The notes beneath the pieces are model-generated. The model searched no databases. It saw only the letters and a program-made list of their open reading frames with translations, and was not told the origin of the DNA. Of a stretch of DNA of 64,000 nt, positions 54,844-63,898 are shown one piece after another (within the stretch, counting starts at the first letter, position 1; each line of letters opens with the position of its first letter). The DNA is from an uncultured Cyclobacteriaceae bacterium. Its GTDB lineage: Bacteria > Bacteroidota > Bacteroidia > Cytophagales > Cyclobacteriaceae. The position numbers were made by a program, and so were the translations under genes. The stretch is taken from contig CALSPM010000002.1 of the NCBI GenBank assembly GCA_943788235.1, positions 186,001 to 250,000 of the forward strand, written 5' to 3'.

Positions 54844-55563
54844 TTATTCATTTTTTTTCTCTAAATCCCTGGCTTCAGAGAGGGCACTACCGATTAAGCC
54901 TGCAGGAATGGTCACCACACCTACTCCTATGATGAGTACAAAAAAAGTAAAAATTTTACCACCCATAGTAATTGGATAGGCATCTCCATAGCCCACAGTA
55001 GTTAATGTGACAATGGCCCACCACATACTGTGGAATATAGACTGAAAAATATCAGGTTGCGCTTCGTTCTCAAAGAAATAGATACCTGCTGACACCATAA
55101 AGATTAAAATCAATATGATGACAAAAAATAAAACGAGCTCTTCTCTCACAATATCAATAGCTGTATTTAGCCGATTGATTGCTTTGCTGTAGCGGATGAG
55201 TTTCAGTGCTCTAAAAAGCCTAAAAATCCTAAAGGCTCTTAAAAAACGTAAGTCGACAATGTCTTTGGTTGGAAAGAAAAAAGGGGCTACCGCTAAAAAA
55301 TCAATGATGCCATAAAAGCTAAAAATATATTTAAAAGGTTTTTCAGCTACAAAAACACGAAGTACGTATTCAATGGAAAATACGGATAAGCAAAAGATTT
55401 CAAATAAATGTAATATAGAGGTGAGTAAGATGCCTTTATCTGGTAAGGTTTCAAGAGAAACAGCAAAGAGAGAAAGAAAAATCAATATTTGAATAAAGTA
55501 ATCAAATAGTTTTCCTAGAGGCGAGGTGTTATCCTCAATGATGCGGCGCAATTGATTTCTCAT
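54844..55563 (-). CDS. Voltage-gated-type potassium channel
   Basis: A 239-residue six-helix ion channel. The K+ selectivity filter TTVGYGDAYP follows a pore helix (FHSMWWAIVTL), and S4 carries the regularly spaced arginines of a voltage sensor (RFLRAFRIFRLFRALKLIRY). S1-S3 are visible (YFIQILIFLSLFAVSLETL, FCLSVFSIEYVLRVFV, IIDFLAVAPFFF), as is S6 (FFVLIIGVGVVTIPAGLIGS). It is a standard bacterial Kv/KvAP-like layout with only a short cytoplasmic tail and no RCK domain. A 19-bp palindrome 17 bp upstream of the start may be an operator. Monocistronic as far as can be seen. Confidence 0.92.
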   Translation of the reverse strand: MRNQLRRIIEDNTSPLGKLFDYFIQILIFLSLFAVSLETLPDKGILLTSILHLFEIFCLSVFSIEYVLRVFVAEKPFKYIFSFYGIIDFLAVAPFFFPTKDIVDLRFLRAFRIFRLFRALKLIRYSKAINRLNTAIDIVREELVLFFVIILILIFMVSAGIYFFENEAQPDIFQSIFHSMWWAIVTLTTVGYGDAYPITMGGKIFTFFVLIIGVGVVTIPAGLIGSALSEARDLEKKNE

Positions 55564-55940
55564 AATCTACAAAAATGTTATTTTGTAATTTACAAAATAA
55601 GAGATGAGTTCTTCAATCCAAGATAAAGAAGCTTTTATGTCAAATACCGAGCTCCACAACTCTTTAGATATCATATTTATATACTGTTTAACTACTTCTC
55701 GAGGTACTCATTTTGACAAGTTACGACAATTTGAGTACCTAGATAATTGATACATTAGTTGATATTAGTAGCTGACGGAAATTAATTTTTATCAAAAAAA
55801 AATTGATAACCGGTTGAAGAAGAGCAACAAAAATCTCTAAATCTGGTATCAAAACCCGCTATATATTCTACGGAATGTCAGCAAAAAAATGCAGCAAGGG
55901 CTTTGCTGAGATACCTCATTTTTATGAAATGGATGAAGCA
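55564..55940. other. Gene-free stretch with inverted repeats
   Basis: Contains the 19-bp palindrome (separate entry) and a 9-bp inverted repeat, AGGTACTCA at 55702-55710 with TGAGTACCT at 55732-55740, loop 21 nt. No convincing reading frame; a short plus-strand frame from 55875 is the antisense shadow of the SRPBCC gene. Confidence 0.5.
55580..55598. promoter_or_regulatory. 19-bp perfect palindrome upstream of the K+ channel gene
   Basis: ATTTTGTAA-T-TTACAAAAT, two 9-bp arms around one base, starting 17 bp before the channel's ATG on the minus strand. The symmetry and position fit a dimeric repressor operator. Binding factor unknown. Confidence 0.35.
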
Positions 55941-56375
55941 TCAAGAACGATAATTTTCGGATCCAAAGGCTTCTCCAACTCCTTTTTGACAATACTGGCG
56001 CAAACTTTCAAGGTATTTTGCCGAACTGTAGTTCATATTTGCGAAAGCATCATCCATTTCTAAAAATCCTTCGTAGGTATATCGAACTCTGGTTTTACCA
56101 TCATTGTCATCTAGGTCATATTTCATGATATGGCCTACATTACCCCATTCAGATTCAATACATTCAAAATGTATGGACTTATCTTGAACCAGGCTTATAA
56201 TTTTAAATTTAAACGCGGCAAAATTCACAAACTCAAAAGTCACGATTTCACCAAGTTTGAAATTGCCATTAACAATAGTTGTATACCATTTAGAAAGAGA
56301 TTCTGGTTGCGAAAGAGCTTCAAAAACCTTGTTGATAGGTGTCGAAATGTGGAAAAGATGTTTTATCGGAGTCAT
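55941..56375 (-). CDS. SRPBCC (START/AHSA1-like) domain protein
   Basis: A 144-residue single-domain protein of the SRPBCC superfamily, which binds hydrophobic ligands in a helix-grip fold. The opening MTPIKHLFHISTPINKVFEA followed by LSQPESLSKWYTTIVNG is the typical AHSA1-like start (strand, helix 'V..ALt.pe....W'). Later strands fit too (GEIVTFEFVNFAAFKFKIIS, TRVRYTYEGFLEMDD), and a C-terminal helix (YLESLRQYCQKGVGEAFGSE) closes the cavity. There is no signal peptide. It lies alone between two gene-free stretches. Ligand unknown; the family assignment is fairly firm. Confidence 0.85.
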   Translation of the reverse strand: MTPIKHLFHISTPINKVFEALSQPESLSKWYTTIVNGNFKLGEIVTFEFVNFAAFKFKIISLVQDKSIHFECIESEWGNVGHIMKYDLDDNDGKTRVRYTYEGFLEMDDAFANMNYSSAKYLESLRQYCQKGVGEAFGSENYRS

Positions 56376-57380
56376 GATTAAATGAGATTTATAGTTGACA
56401 TATATTGTAAATTTAGTGTGTTCCCGTTTTTTTTACTACAAAAAGAATGGATTTTTATTGTACTGGACTTTGGAGCCTTATTTAAAGTTTTTTATAATTC
56501 TTGAGGAGGCTTGATTGTTGCTTTTTTTATTCTTTTCATAAATGATAGCGGGCTTATTATCTTATTTTACTTTGCAAGTATTTACTCCAAAAATTCTATA
56601 GTTGTAACAATTACCGCGAATTGAGTTGAACAATGCAATACCCCCTAAAATGCTCAGTGAGAGGGTATATATATTAGATTCATAATGAAGTAGACTGGTA
56701 TCAGAAGACACTCAATGATGAGTCTCATTACTCTTTCGGCCACATTCTGATTACCAAACAATATTTTGATAACAATAAATTTATGGCTTAACTCTAAAAC
56801 AAATTTTCTACGATCAAAAACCCACCGAAATTAAATTTTTCATTGGGTTTTATTAGAACTTCACAAGCTGATTTAAGATGTTTTCTTATTTTGATTCGGA
56901 GAATTAGCCTCACATTAATTGAGCTGTTCTAAGATTATGCGTGACTGAGTTGAGGTATTGATTCTCCAGCTATTAATCCTAGGATTAGCGAAGGTTACTA
57001 TTTGACCTGGTGATTGATTATTACTATCTATTGTGATTTTTTAGTTGTATCTTATATTAATACATTTATGATATTAATTATTTTCTTTACTCTGGTATAT
57101 GGAAATAACCTCCACTTAATTGTTCTTTAATACTAATGACCGATTACGAAATACAAGAGCACATATTCCTACATATTTTTAGAAACAATGCACCTTTCCT
57201 AATGATATCAAAGTTGTTCCTATTGCCCCAACAAGGGAGATGCAAGCTATAATTAGAGTCGATACCAGTAAAACCACAGTAGATCATGCCTAATTTACAT
57301 CATAGCATAAAAATAGTCCCAAAATATGATCCCAATCTGTCTAAAATCAGAATAAGTGAAGCAATGATAAAATTGATATT
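56376..57380. other. 1-kb gene-free stretch
   Basis: No plausible coding frame on either strand. One hairpin is visible: AAAACCCA at 56817-56824 pairs with TGGGTTTT at 56844-56851, with a partly pairing loop and a following T-rich end, like an orphan plus-strand terminator. The stretch may be the eroded site of lost genes. Confidence 0.5.
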
Positions 57381-58481
57381 TTATATGGCATCAATTATTA
57401 ACATATCCCAAACCTCTCCGACTGCATTTTCATCATACACATACAGTTTTTCATCCCCTACCCACAGACATGGCGTTCCTGGGAAATAAGATAAGGTGCC
57501 AGCGGCTATTATGTCCCCATCTATCACTTTTAAACTTCTAATTACACCTGTAGCTTCACCATTTGAAAGCAATTTTTTTTGCCCATTTTTCCAATAGGTT
57601 GGATATTCACCGTCCATATCCTGAGAAAAGCCTGCTAAATATATGTTTTCCTCACTATCAACAAACATATCGAAAACATCACAATTCTGCCATCCCTCAT
57701 CAATCGATCCAATTTGACCAGTTTTTCTATTACCATTAATCCAATATGTTGGTTTTGTTATATAACCTAAAAAATTGTGTGGCGCTGAGGTAGTTCCACC
57801 AATAATTTTTTTGTTCCCAATAATTTTGATGTACTTGGCTTCACCATCACCATGTTGAGGTCTATTCAATTTATTCCGTTTACCATTTTTCCAAAAGGCT
57901 GGTATTAAAGAATGATGTTGGGACATGTAATAACCAACATTAAACAAATTGTTATTAGAATCCATAGCAAGACCCCAACTCATAGAATCAGCATTTTTTG
58001 TTAAATCAATTTTTTTTCCATTTTTCCAATAGCATGATCCGTTGTCAAAAAAACCACCAGTATATACATCTCCATTATGAACCATTATCCTCTGACCTTC
58101 TGAGTATTTCCCCTCAAGTTCCATCACAGTCTGATTAGAACCATCTAAATCCATAATCCATACACTTCCCTTACCTCCATACGTCCATCCAGTTACATAA
58201 ATTTTATTATCTTGGTAGAATAGACCGGTGGCCTCTAAAGCATCATTCAACAAAAGAACTTTTTTCTCGTTAATCCAAACAACAGCACCTTCCTCTATCG
58301 TTCCTCCCGCAACAACTACTATTTTATTTTTAAAGTTTTCCTCAAAAAAACTGGAACTTCCTACTATAGCAACATCTTCTAGGTTGATAACATCTTCTAG
58401 GTTGGTAACATCTTCTTCAGGATTTAAATTTTCTTTCGAACAACTCGAAAAAAATACGATTAATATTAATAATTTTTTCAC
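57381..58481 (-). CDS. Lipoprotein with WKNGK-type propeller-like repeats
   Basis: A 366-residue protein with a short lipoprotein signal (MKKLLILIVFFSSCSKENLN). A small tandem stretch, NLEDV repeated three times, comes next, then at least six repeats built around a '(Y/F)WKNGK..L' turn and a following 'I...G' strand: GAVVWINEKKVLLLNDA, GSCYWKNGKKIDLTKNA, PAFWKNGKRNKLNRP, PTYWINGNRKTGQIGS, PTYWKNGQKKLLSNGEA, PCLWVGDEKLYVYDENA. The regular spacing (about 45-55 residues) suggests a beta-propeller. No catalytic motif. It is alone, with long gene-free DNA on both sides, and is probably a surface lipoprotein of unknown ligand. Confidence 0.72.
   Translation of the reverse strand: MKKLLILIVFFSSCSKENLNPEEDVTNLEDVINLEDVAIVGSSSFFEENFKNKIVVVAGGTIEEGAVVWINEKKVLLLNDALEATGLFYQDNKIYVTGWTYGGKGSVWIMDLDGSNQTVMELEGKYSEGQRIMVHNGDVYTGGFFDNGSCYWKNGKKIDLTKNADSMSWGLAMDSNNNLFNVGYYMSQHHSLIPAFWKNGKRNKLNRPQHGDGEAKYIKIIGNKKIIGGTTSAPHNFLGYITKPTYWINGNRKTGQIGSIDEGWQNCDVFDMFVDSEENIYLAGFSQDMDGEYPTYWKNGQKKLLSNGEATGVIRSLKVIDGDIIAAGTLSYFPGTPCLWVGDEKLYVYDENAVGEVWDMLIIDAI
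58371..58416 (-). repeat. 18-bp tandem repeat in a lipoprotein gene
   Basis: Units 58371-58388 and 58389-58406 (one mismatch) plus a 10-bp partial copy. They encode NLEDV(T/I) repeated just after the lipidated cysteine, in a spacer where length variation would be tolerated. Confidence 0.8.
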
Positions 58482-59030
58482 AATCTTTTTTTTGTAAAAA
58501 TACTGCTTTTTTTAAAAAAAATTAATCTATTCGTTGATGAATTTATTGTAAAAATGATGTGAAATATTGATTTATTTCATTGATGATCTTGAGTTCTTAT
58601 ATCCAGGTTGGTCAATTGAACTTGTCTGTCTTTATTCCATTTTAGTTTTTTTATTGAGCTAACATGACACAGCAATACTGAGTACTTTAGAAATAAAATC
58701 TGATACCCTCTACGTATAATAATTTTTTTCGTCGTCTTTAGATTGATATGATTTACTTGACAAACTTATGTGTAACCCATAGGCTTTACACTTAGAATCA
58801 TCAATGAAACAACTTCCTCACTTTCAAAGTTGATCGGTAATTGTATATCCAGTTAAAACCACTGATTCGTATCCAAAAATTTAAATAGATTTTGTATTTT
58901 TCTCCCTAGGACAACTTCTTAATTTTGTTGTGGTCTAAACATCAAACAAAATTAAATGGGAATCAAAGAATATCTTTGGATAAGAAGAATTCACTAAGGG
59001 TGAAGATTTTTATTAATTTTGATTTCAATT
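58482..59030. other. Gene-free AT-rich stretch between divergent lipoprotein genes
   Basis: No credible frame. The only regulatory match is TAATTTTG at 59014-59021 (TAnnTTTG), but it ends 9 nt before the ATG at 59031 and has no -33 partner, so it is weak. Nothing else recognised. Confidence 0.45.
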
Positions 59031-59663
59031 ATGAAACACTTCAAAAAATCTCTATTCTTCAGTATTATTTATGCACTCGTATTTTTTACCAGTTGTCTTG
59101 ATGAAATTGATGGTAACTTCATATTACAAAAACTTAATGGCTACTATATACTTGAAGCAACGAGTGAATTAAATCCTTCCGGCACGACAATTATTCAAAT
59201 CAAGAATGGAAATCTATTTTGGTCAGCATTGACAGATTCTTGTCGGTATGATAATTCAAGCTCGTTAACCTTGGATACCATTACCCATCATACATCTACA
59301 AAATATACTGGTATCTACCAAGTAATGGGGTTAAATGAGGATACCAATGAATTAAGTGCTATCCTTAAGTCTAATGAAATTGTTAAAGTTTTTTTTCAAA
59401 CAGGATATTTTGATCCCCTTTATTATAACTCAAAGGATTACTACCTAAGGCTTACTGTTATAGATAATGGTGAGGGTATTGATTTTATAATAGAACCAGG
59501 TAAATGGGATATTAATAACAGCGCGGATAGGTGTTTTTACAATATAAATTTTATTCTTGATAATGGCTGCATAGAGTTAGATCGTTCTTTTATTTATAAA
59601 TTCACAAAAGTTAATTCAGGATCCATAATCGATGATCTTATTCAGTCTACAGAATGCAATTAG
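59031..59663 (+). CDS. Hypothetical lipoprotein
   Basis: A 210-residue protein from the ATG at 59031 (MKHFKKSLFFSIIYALVFFT, lipobox TSC). The upstream in-frame start at 59019 is a TTG. The mature part is mostly beta-strand-like (NGYYILEATSELNPSGTTII, YTGIYQVMGLNEDTNELSAI, YYLRLTVIDNGEGIDFIIEP) with four Cys in the C-terminal two thirds that could form disulfides. I recognise no family. Its context is other unknown lipoproteins; a second one starts 107 bp downstream in the same direction. Confidence 0.65.
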   Translation: MKHFKKSLFFSIIYALVFFTSCLDEIDGNFILQKLNGYYILEATSELNPSGTTIIQIKNGNLFWSALTDSCRYDNSSSLTLDTITHHTSTKYTGIYQVMGLNEDTNELSAILKSNEIVKVFFQTGYFDPLYYNSKDYYLRLTVIDNGEGIDFIIEPGKWDINNSADRCFYNINFILDNGCIELDRSFIYKFTKVNSGSIIDDLIQSTECN

Positions 59664-59769
59664 TTAAGTCACTATCCTTAACAACTGGAAAACACCCTCT
59701 TTTTGGCGAAAATAATTTATTAATTGGGGATAATTTTTATTAATATCGCCTTACAAAAAATCGAGAAAT

Positions 59770-60246
59770 ATGTCTTACTTCAAATATCTCCTCCTCTTAA
59801 GTACACTTTGTTCACTTGTATTGCTCACCAATTGTGGTGAAGATAGTGATGATCCTGTTGCTGAAGATACTATCGACCCAATTATAGGTTCATGGGTTCT
59901 AACCAATGAGGAATGGACTGGATCAGAGGCGAATCCAAATTCCTTAAGATCTTGTTTTTTGAAAAGTGACCATGGCAAACCAAATAAGTGGAATATCACT
60001 ACAACAAAAGCAACACAAAAGATTTGGAAGTGCTGGAAGGGAGGCCCTGGCGCTGGGAAAATGCCCTTTGGCAATTGGCCAATTACATATAAAGAGACCT
60101 GGACAAATCTTGGTAATAATAAATATGAGTTTAATGGTGATGAAGGGAGTTACAAACCATATTCTCTTGAATTTTCCTCGGATCTCAGTTCGATGATTGT
60201 TATTTGGTTTGAGGGAGAATATGCTGAAACTTGGACTAGACAATAA
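59770..60246 (+). CDS. Hypothetical small lipoprotein, lipocalin-like pattern
   Basis: A 158-residue protein with signal MSYFKYLLLLSTLCSLVLLTNC (lipobox TNC) and an acidic spacer (GEDSDDPVAEDTIDP). The remainder starts IIGSWVLTNEEWTG and ends LEFSSDLSSMIVIWFEGEYA, followed by ETWTRQ. That is the 'GtW.l...' opening and closing strand seen in Bacteroidota lipocalin-like lipoproteins, but it is too short to assign. The Lys/Gly/Trp-rich middle (IWKCWKGGPGAGKMPFG) is peculiar. Function unknown. Confidence 0.65.
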   Translation: MSYFKYLLLLSTLCSLVLLTNCGEDSDDPVAEDTIDPIIGSWVLTNEEWTGSEANPNSLRSCFLKSDHGKPNKWNITTTKATQKIWKCWKGGPGAGKMPFGNWPITYKETWTNLGNNKYEFNGDEGSYKPYSLEFSSDLSSMIVIWFEGEYAETWTRQ

Positions 60247-60441
60247 ACCAATAGACATTTTAATTATATTCCTATCAAAAACTTGACAAATTAATCTACA
60301 CATCGAGACGAACCGGCAAATGCCGATACAACCTACTACTACTGTCATTTTAAATCATAGGAGTAAATAATATATTTTGCTAGACTAGCTATTATAGTTT
60401 GATTCAGAAATATTGATTTTAACTTAAAAAAAGAATTAATC

Positions 60442-60847
60442 ATGAAAATAAGAATTATATTTTGGATTGCTGCAGTTTCAACTTTCCTTCAAGCACTTCC
60501 ATTGTATCTTAGTATGTTCTCAAGGGAATTTAAATTGATTTTAATAGGTGATGTTTTTGGAGAAAGTCCTTCCGCTGACGCAGTAGCTATGTTTGATCAA
60601 TTTGCACTTGTTGTTGGTTTACTCGCATTGGGATTTAGTTTTATTTGTATTGGTGCAACTAAATTCAGAGGGTTAGTTGAACTGAGACGTATCTCATTCC
60701 TCTTATTTTGTGTTCTCAGGTTTTTTCGCACTTCCTGATTTAATTAGTGTCTCTCAAGGGAATCCAACAGCCCCATTACCTGTGATTATATTAGGACTTG
60801 CCAATATGGTACTGTTGTACTTTGGACATAAAAAAGGAGTCATTTAG
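60442..60847 (+). pseudogene. Small DUF-type membrane protein gene, frameshifted
   Basis: The frame opens as a membrane protein (MKIRIIFWIAAVSTFLQALP, FALVVGLLALGFSFICIGAT) and stops at 60738 after an odd tail. In the +1 frame the protein clearly continues: FSGFFALPDLISVSQGNPTA, then VIILGLANMVLLYFGHKKGV and a stop at 60845-60847. The whole would have four hydrophobic segments and about 134 residues. The shift lies between about 60700 and 60726, near short T-runs, and is consistent with one extra base. I do not recognise the family. Confidence 0.7.
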
Positions 60848-61025
60848 ACAGGGTAATTATCCCATAGAAAATTAAATGAGAATTGATTTAGAACATTATT
60901 TTCTGCGAGGAGTTTGGTGAATCAACTAGATTGGTGCAAATACCTTTAGAATCATATTTGACATCATAGTAAAAGTTATAGATTGCCTCGAAATGATTTT
61001 TCCTCTCATTATTTACAATTTATCA

Positions 61026-61405
61026 TTAAAAAAAGGACTTCAATGAATAAGGCTTTCGATACCAAACTTCGTAAATTTTAACTTTGCCTTTACGGTCTTT
61101 AATTCCGATCCAACTCTTAGATAAAACTGCTGTCTCTGGTTGAGCTAGAAATTCAGATAAAGGTGTGAGCTTCATTGTATCTACTGTGTTCAGTAAAAAA
61201 AAAGTAAACTTGTCATGTTTAAATATTTTAACTAAATGTATGCTTTTGGTTACTGAAAGTTCATAATCAATAGAAGACTTGTTCTGATCTCAACAAAAAT
61301 TAACTTTGACTTTACCCAACTTGTTCCATTGTCTGTCACCTTGAAGTCTAACATAGGGAAAATAGTATCGTTGACACTAATTAACTTAGTGACTCTGATT
61401 GTGAA
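61026..61405 (-). pseudogene. Remnant of an unidentified minus-strand gene
   Basis: Two coherent minus-strand frames join near 61271-61292. The upstream one reads VTKLISVNDTIFPMLDFKVT, then NGTSWVKSKLIFVEIRTS; the downstream one reads SIDYELSVTKSIHLVKIFKH, then FLAQPETAVLSKSWIGIKDR and KIYEVWYRKPYSLKSFF, ending in a TAA at 61026-61028. No start codon is present, as the upstream frame meets a stop before 61405, so the gene is 5'-truncated as well as frameshifted. Family unknown; called on reading-frame coherence only. Confidence 0.5.
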
Positions 61406-61494
61406 TTAAGTTTGCTAATTAAATAATAGATTTTAGTTTTACACCTAAATAATCAACAATCTACGTACATTATTTAGAGAGCATTTTTTTTACC

Positions 61495-62526
61495 CTATTC
61501 AACCCACTTGAATCCAAATTTTTTACGATTTTTTACTTCTATTACCTTCTTAATCTTATTTTCCTTTTCATATATTTTCTTTCTTTCCTTATACCCACCA
61601 ATCCACTCAATCAATTCTTCATCAGTATTCCACTCATCATTCCTCTTAACCATTAATATTTCATCCATTATCCGTTCACTAATATGCCCTTTATTTATCA
61701 TATCCTTTATCCTATTAATATGTGATTTCAGCTTACCATCATCAACTTCATAATATATCTCGCACACTAATCTATCTAAAAACCACCCACTATGATTGTC
61801 CCACTCTAAAATATGTTTATATTTTTTGTTTAACCATCTACTAATCCTATTATAACTCTCATTTAAATCCCTTAAAATTTCATCCCTATCTCTAAAAAAA
61901 CTTAATACATCATCCTTGTCAGGTTTAAATCTCGTTATTTTCTTATTATCTGAATCAAAAGAAAATAACTCCGAACCTAGTTTACCTCCATAATAATCTT
62001 CAATAATGACTTCTTTCTTATCAAACGAATTTTTCTTTATGCAAACTTTATAATATTTAAAATTATCACCAACATCTATAAATAAAGATTCCTTCTTTAT
62101 TAAATCTATTAATTTCTCATCCCATTTTAACCAATGATCATAATGATCTCCTTTACCATTTATAAATGTTTTTAAGTCTTCTAATTCCTTTTTAGTTATG
62201 AAATTACCCCAACCAATACCAAATATTTTATGGTTATCCTCATTTATTTTTTTCCATATTTTATACTCAACCTTCTTACTTAAAATGTAACCTTCTTTTC
62301 CAACCCACTTATTTCTCAACCTTTCTCTTACTTTACCAACATGATCTAATTTATTATCGGTATATTCATTTAATCTGACTAACCTTTCTTCATTACTTAT
62401 ATATTCCCTTTTTAATTTCTTATATAAATCATTAAAATAACTTTCAATTTCCTCCTTATAATTTTTTTTATATTTCCTAATTCCATTCATAATCAATAAA
62501 AAAAGATACCGATAATCTCTTATCAA
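61495..62526 (-). CDS. Unknown Lys-rich protein, probably acquired
   Basis: A 343-residue soluble protein, very rich in Lys, Glu, Asp, Ile and Trp (KYKKNYKEEIESYFNDLYKK; WLKWDEKLIDLIKKESLFID; RISRWLNKKYKHILEWDNHS). There is no signal peptide or membrane segment; an in-frame ATG at 62490 (MNGIRKYKKNYK) is an alternative start that removes a hydrophobic lead-in. Codon use is far more AT-rich than in the housekeeping genes, with many ATA and AAA codons, which fits recent transfer. It lies between a gene remnant and an IS3 element. I recognise no domain; in this setting a restriction, toxin or phage-related role is conceivable but unsupported. Confidence 0.6.
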   Translation of the reverse strand: MIRDYRYLFLLIMNGIRKYKKNYKEEIESYFNDLYKKLKREYISNEERLVRLNEYTDNKLDHVGKVRERLRNKWVGKEGYILSKKVEYKIWKKINEDNHKIFGIGWGNFITKKELEDLKTFINGKGDHYDHWLKWDEKLIDLIKKESLFIDVGDNFKYYKVCIKKNSFDKKEVIIEDYYGGKLGSELFSFDSDNKKITRFKPDKDDVLSFFRDRDEILRDLNESYNRISRWLNKKYKHILEWDNHSGWFLDRLVCEIYYEVDDGKLKSHINRIKDMINKGHISERIMDEILMVKRNDEWNTDEELIEWIGGYKERKKIYEKENKIKKVIEVKNRKKFGFKWVE

Positions 62527-62868
62527 TACTTAATATCTGTTTAGTGATTTACTAAAATCCCTCCTTTGTCGTTTTATTGATACTTTAGATTTTAAAAAAG
62601 TAACCACATAGATTATAGTAATAACAATCTATCACTCATTTGTATTTAAACTAAATGATCATATTATAAAAACATCTTCCCAATTTGATGTGTGTCGTCA
62701 AAAAAGCGAATTCATAAGGGTTAAATTTTAAGAGCGTGTTTTAAACAAATTAAACACATAAATTTAACCAGAATAGTAAAGCGTATCCATACAAGAGTGC
62801 GTAGCAGAACGGGGATGATATTACTCAACTCAAATGGTTCTTTAATTAGTATTGATAATCAATATGTA
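62527..62868. other. Gene-free stretch beside the IS element
   Basis: Contains a sequence resembling the IS end (62688-62700) and an extended inverted repeat: GGTTAAATTT at 62719-62728 pairs with AAATTTAACC at 62760-62769, with an inner imperfect GTGTTT(T)AA/TTAAACAC stem. No reading frame recognised. Confidence 0.5.
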
Positions 62869-62921
62869 TGTCGTCAAATAAAAGTGGACTTTTTCAGATA
62901 TAAATCAAGCCAATGTTGATA

Positions 62922-63884
62922 TTAATTTAAATAAATATTTTGATTTTTTAGTTCAATTAAAGTTTGTTGTTTGATTCTTTTCCTACGCCTAAGTTTTCGT
63001 TCTCCAGTTCCATAATAGACTACAGAAGGAGTAAGTTTATTGCTGAACTCATGGTATTTTTCATAGTTGTAATACTGAACAAATTGCTTCATTTTATGCT
63101 CTAACTGCCCAGAGCTGTAATAATTATCCAGTTTCACTACATTCTTCATAGATCTGTGATATCGTTCAATTTTACCCTGATTTTGTGGATGAAGCGGTCG
63201 ACCTCGTAGATGTTTCATGTTTCGATTATTTAAATATTCTGCTAGTTCAACAGATAGGTAACACGATCCATTATCAGATAGTAACTTTGGAGGAGTATGG
63301 GTTTGTGCGACTAATAAAGCCTCATCCAAGGTCTGTTTTACATCCTCTGCCTTCATAGTGGCACATAACTTCCAGTTGACAATAAAACGGCTGTAATCAT
63401 CCAATATGGTCGATAAGTAATACCATCCCCATCCAACTATTTTAAAATAGGTGAAGTCTGTTTGCCACATCTGATTTACTGAAGTGGTTTTATCTTGAAA
63501 ACTATCAGAGGCACTCATAATCCTGAATGAAGGAGTTGTGATAAGACCATTGAGCTTTAATATCCTATACACACTCGACTCACTGATATAATAACTGTAT
63601 TTATCTATGATATGCCATGCCAGCTCTCTAGATGATAACTCAGGGCGTTCTAAAGCAATCTCAACCACTTTATCTCTATCAGCTAAGTTGATCTTATTCC
63701 AAACTTCTTTCCTATTACCAGACCTTCGAGCCAATCCATCATATCCATGCTGTTGGTAGCCATTATACCATTTGTAAAAGGTAGTTTTATTCACTTTTAG
63801 TTGCCTGAGCGTCCTGATAACACCAAGATCACTTTGCTCTACAAGACGGATGATCTCCATCTTTTCGTTTTGACTGTAATGCAT
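62922..63884 (-). CDS. IS3-family transposase OrfB
   Basis: A 320-residue transposase. The N-terminal helix-turn-helix region reads MHYSQNEKMEIIRLVEQSDL, then KVNKTTFYKWYNGYQQHGYD. The catalytic DDE core has D in WQTDFTYFKIVGWG, D in LLSDNGSCYLS, and E in PQNQGKIERYHRSMKN, in the usual spacing of the rve fold. The reading frame extends upstream of the ATG at 63884 to the A8 run at 63918-63925, so a -1 shift from OrfA would make the OrfAB fusion typical of the family. The protein is full length and looks active. Confidence 0.93.
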   Translation of the reverse strand: MHYSQNEKMEIIRLVEQSDLGVIRTLRQLKVNKTTFYKWYNGYQQHGYDGLARRSGNRKEVWNKINLADRDKVVEIALERPELSSRELAWHIIDKYSYYISESSVYRILKLNGLITTPSFRIMSASDSFQDKTTSVNQMWQTDFTYFKIVGWGWYYLSTILDDYSRFIVNWKLCATMKAEDVKQTLDEALLVAQTHTPPKLLSDNGSCYLSVELAEYLNNRNMKHLRGRPLHPQNQGKIERYHRSMKNVVKLDNYYSSGQLEHKMKQFVQYYNYEKYHEFSNKLTPSVVYYGTGERKLRRRKRIKQQTLIELKNQNIYLN

Positions 63885-63898
63885 GTACTTCTTCCTCT

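Noticed and set aside
57286-57489. Plus-strand frame at the end of the WKNGK lipoprotein gene
   Set aside because: Antisense to a well-supported coding sequence; no recognisable features.
59775-60348. Two minus-strand frames over the lipoprotein at 59770
   Set aside because: They overlap a gene with a good lipoprotein signal and show no signal, domain or neighbour support.
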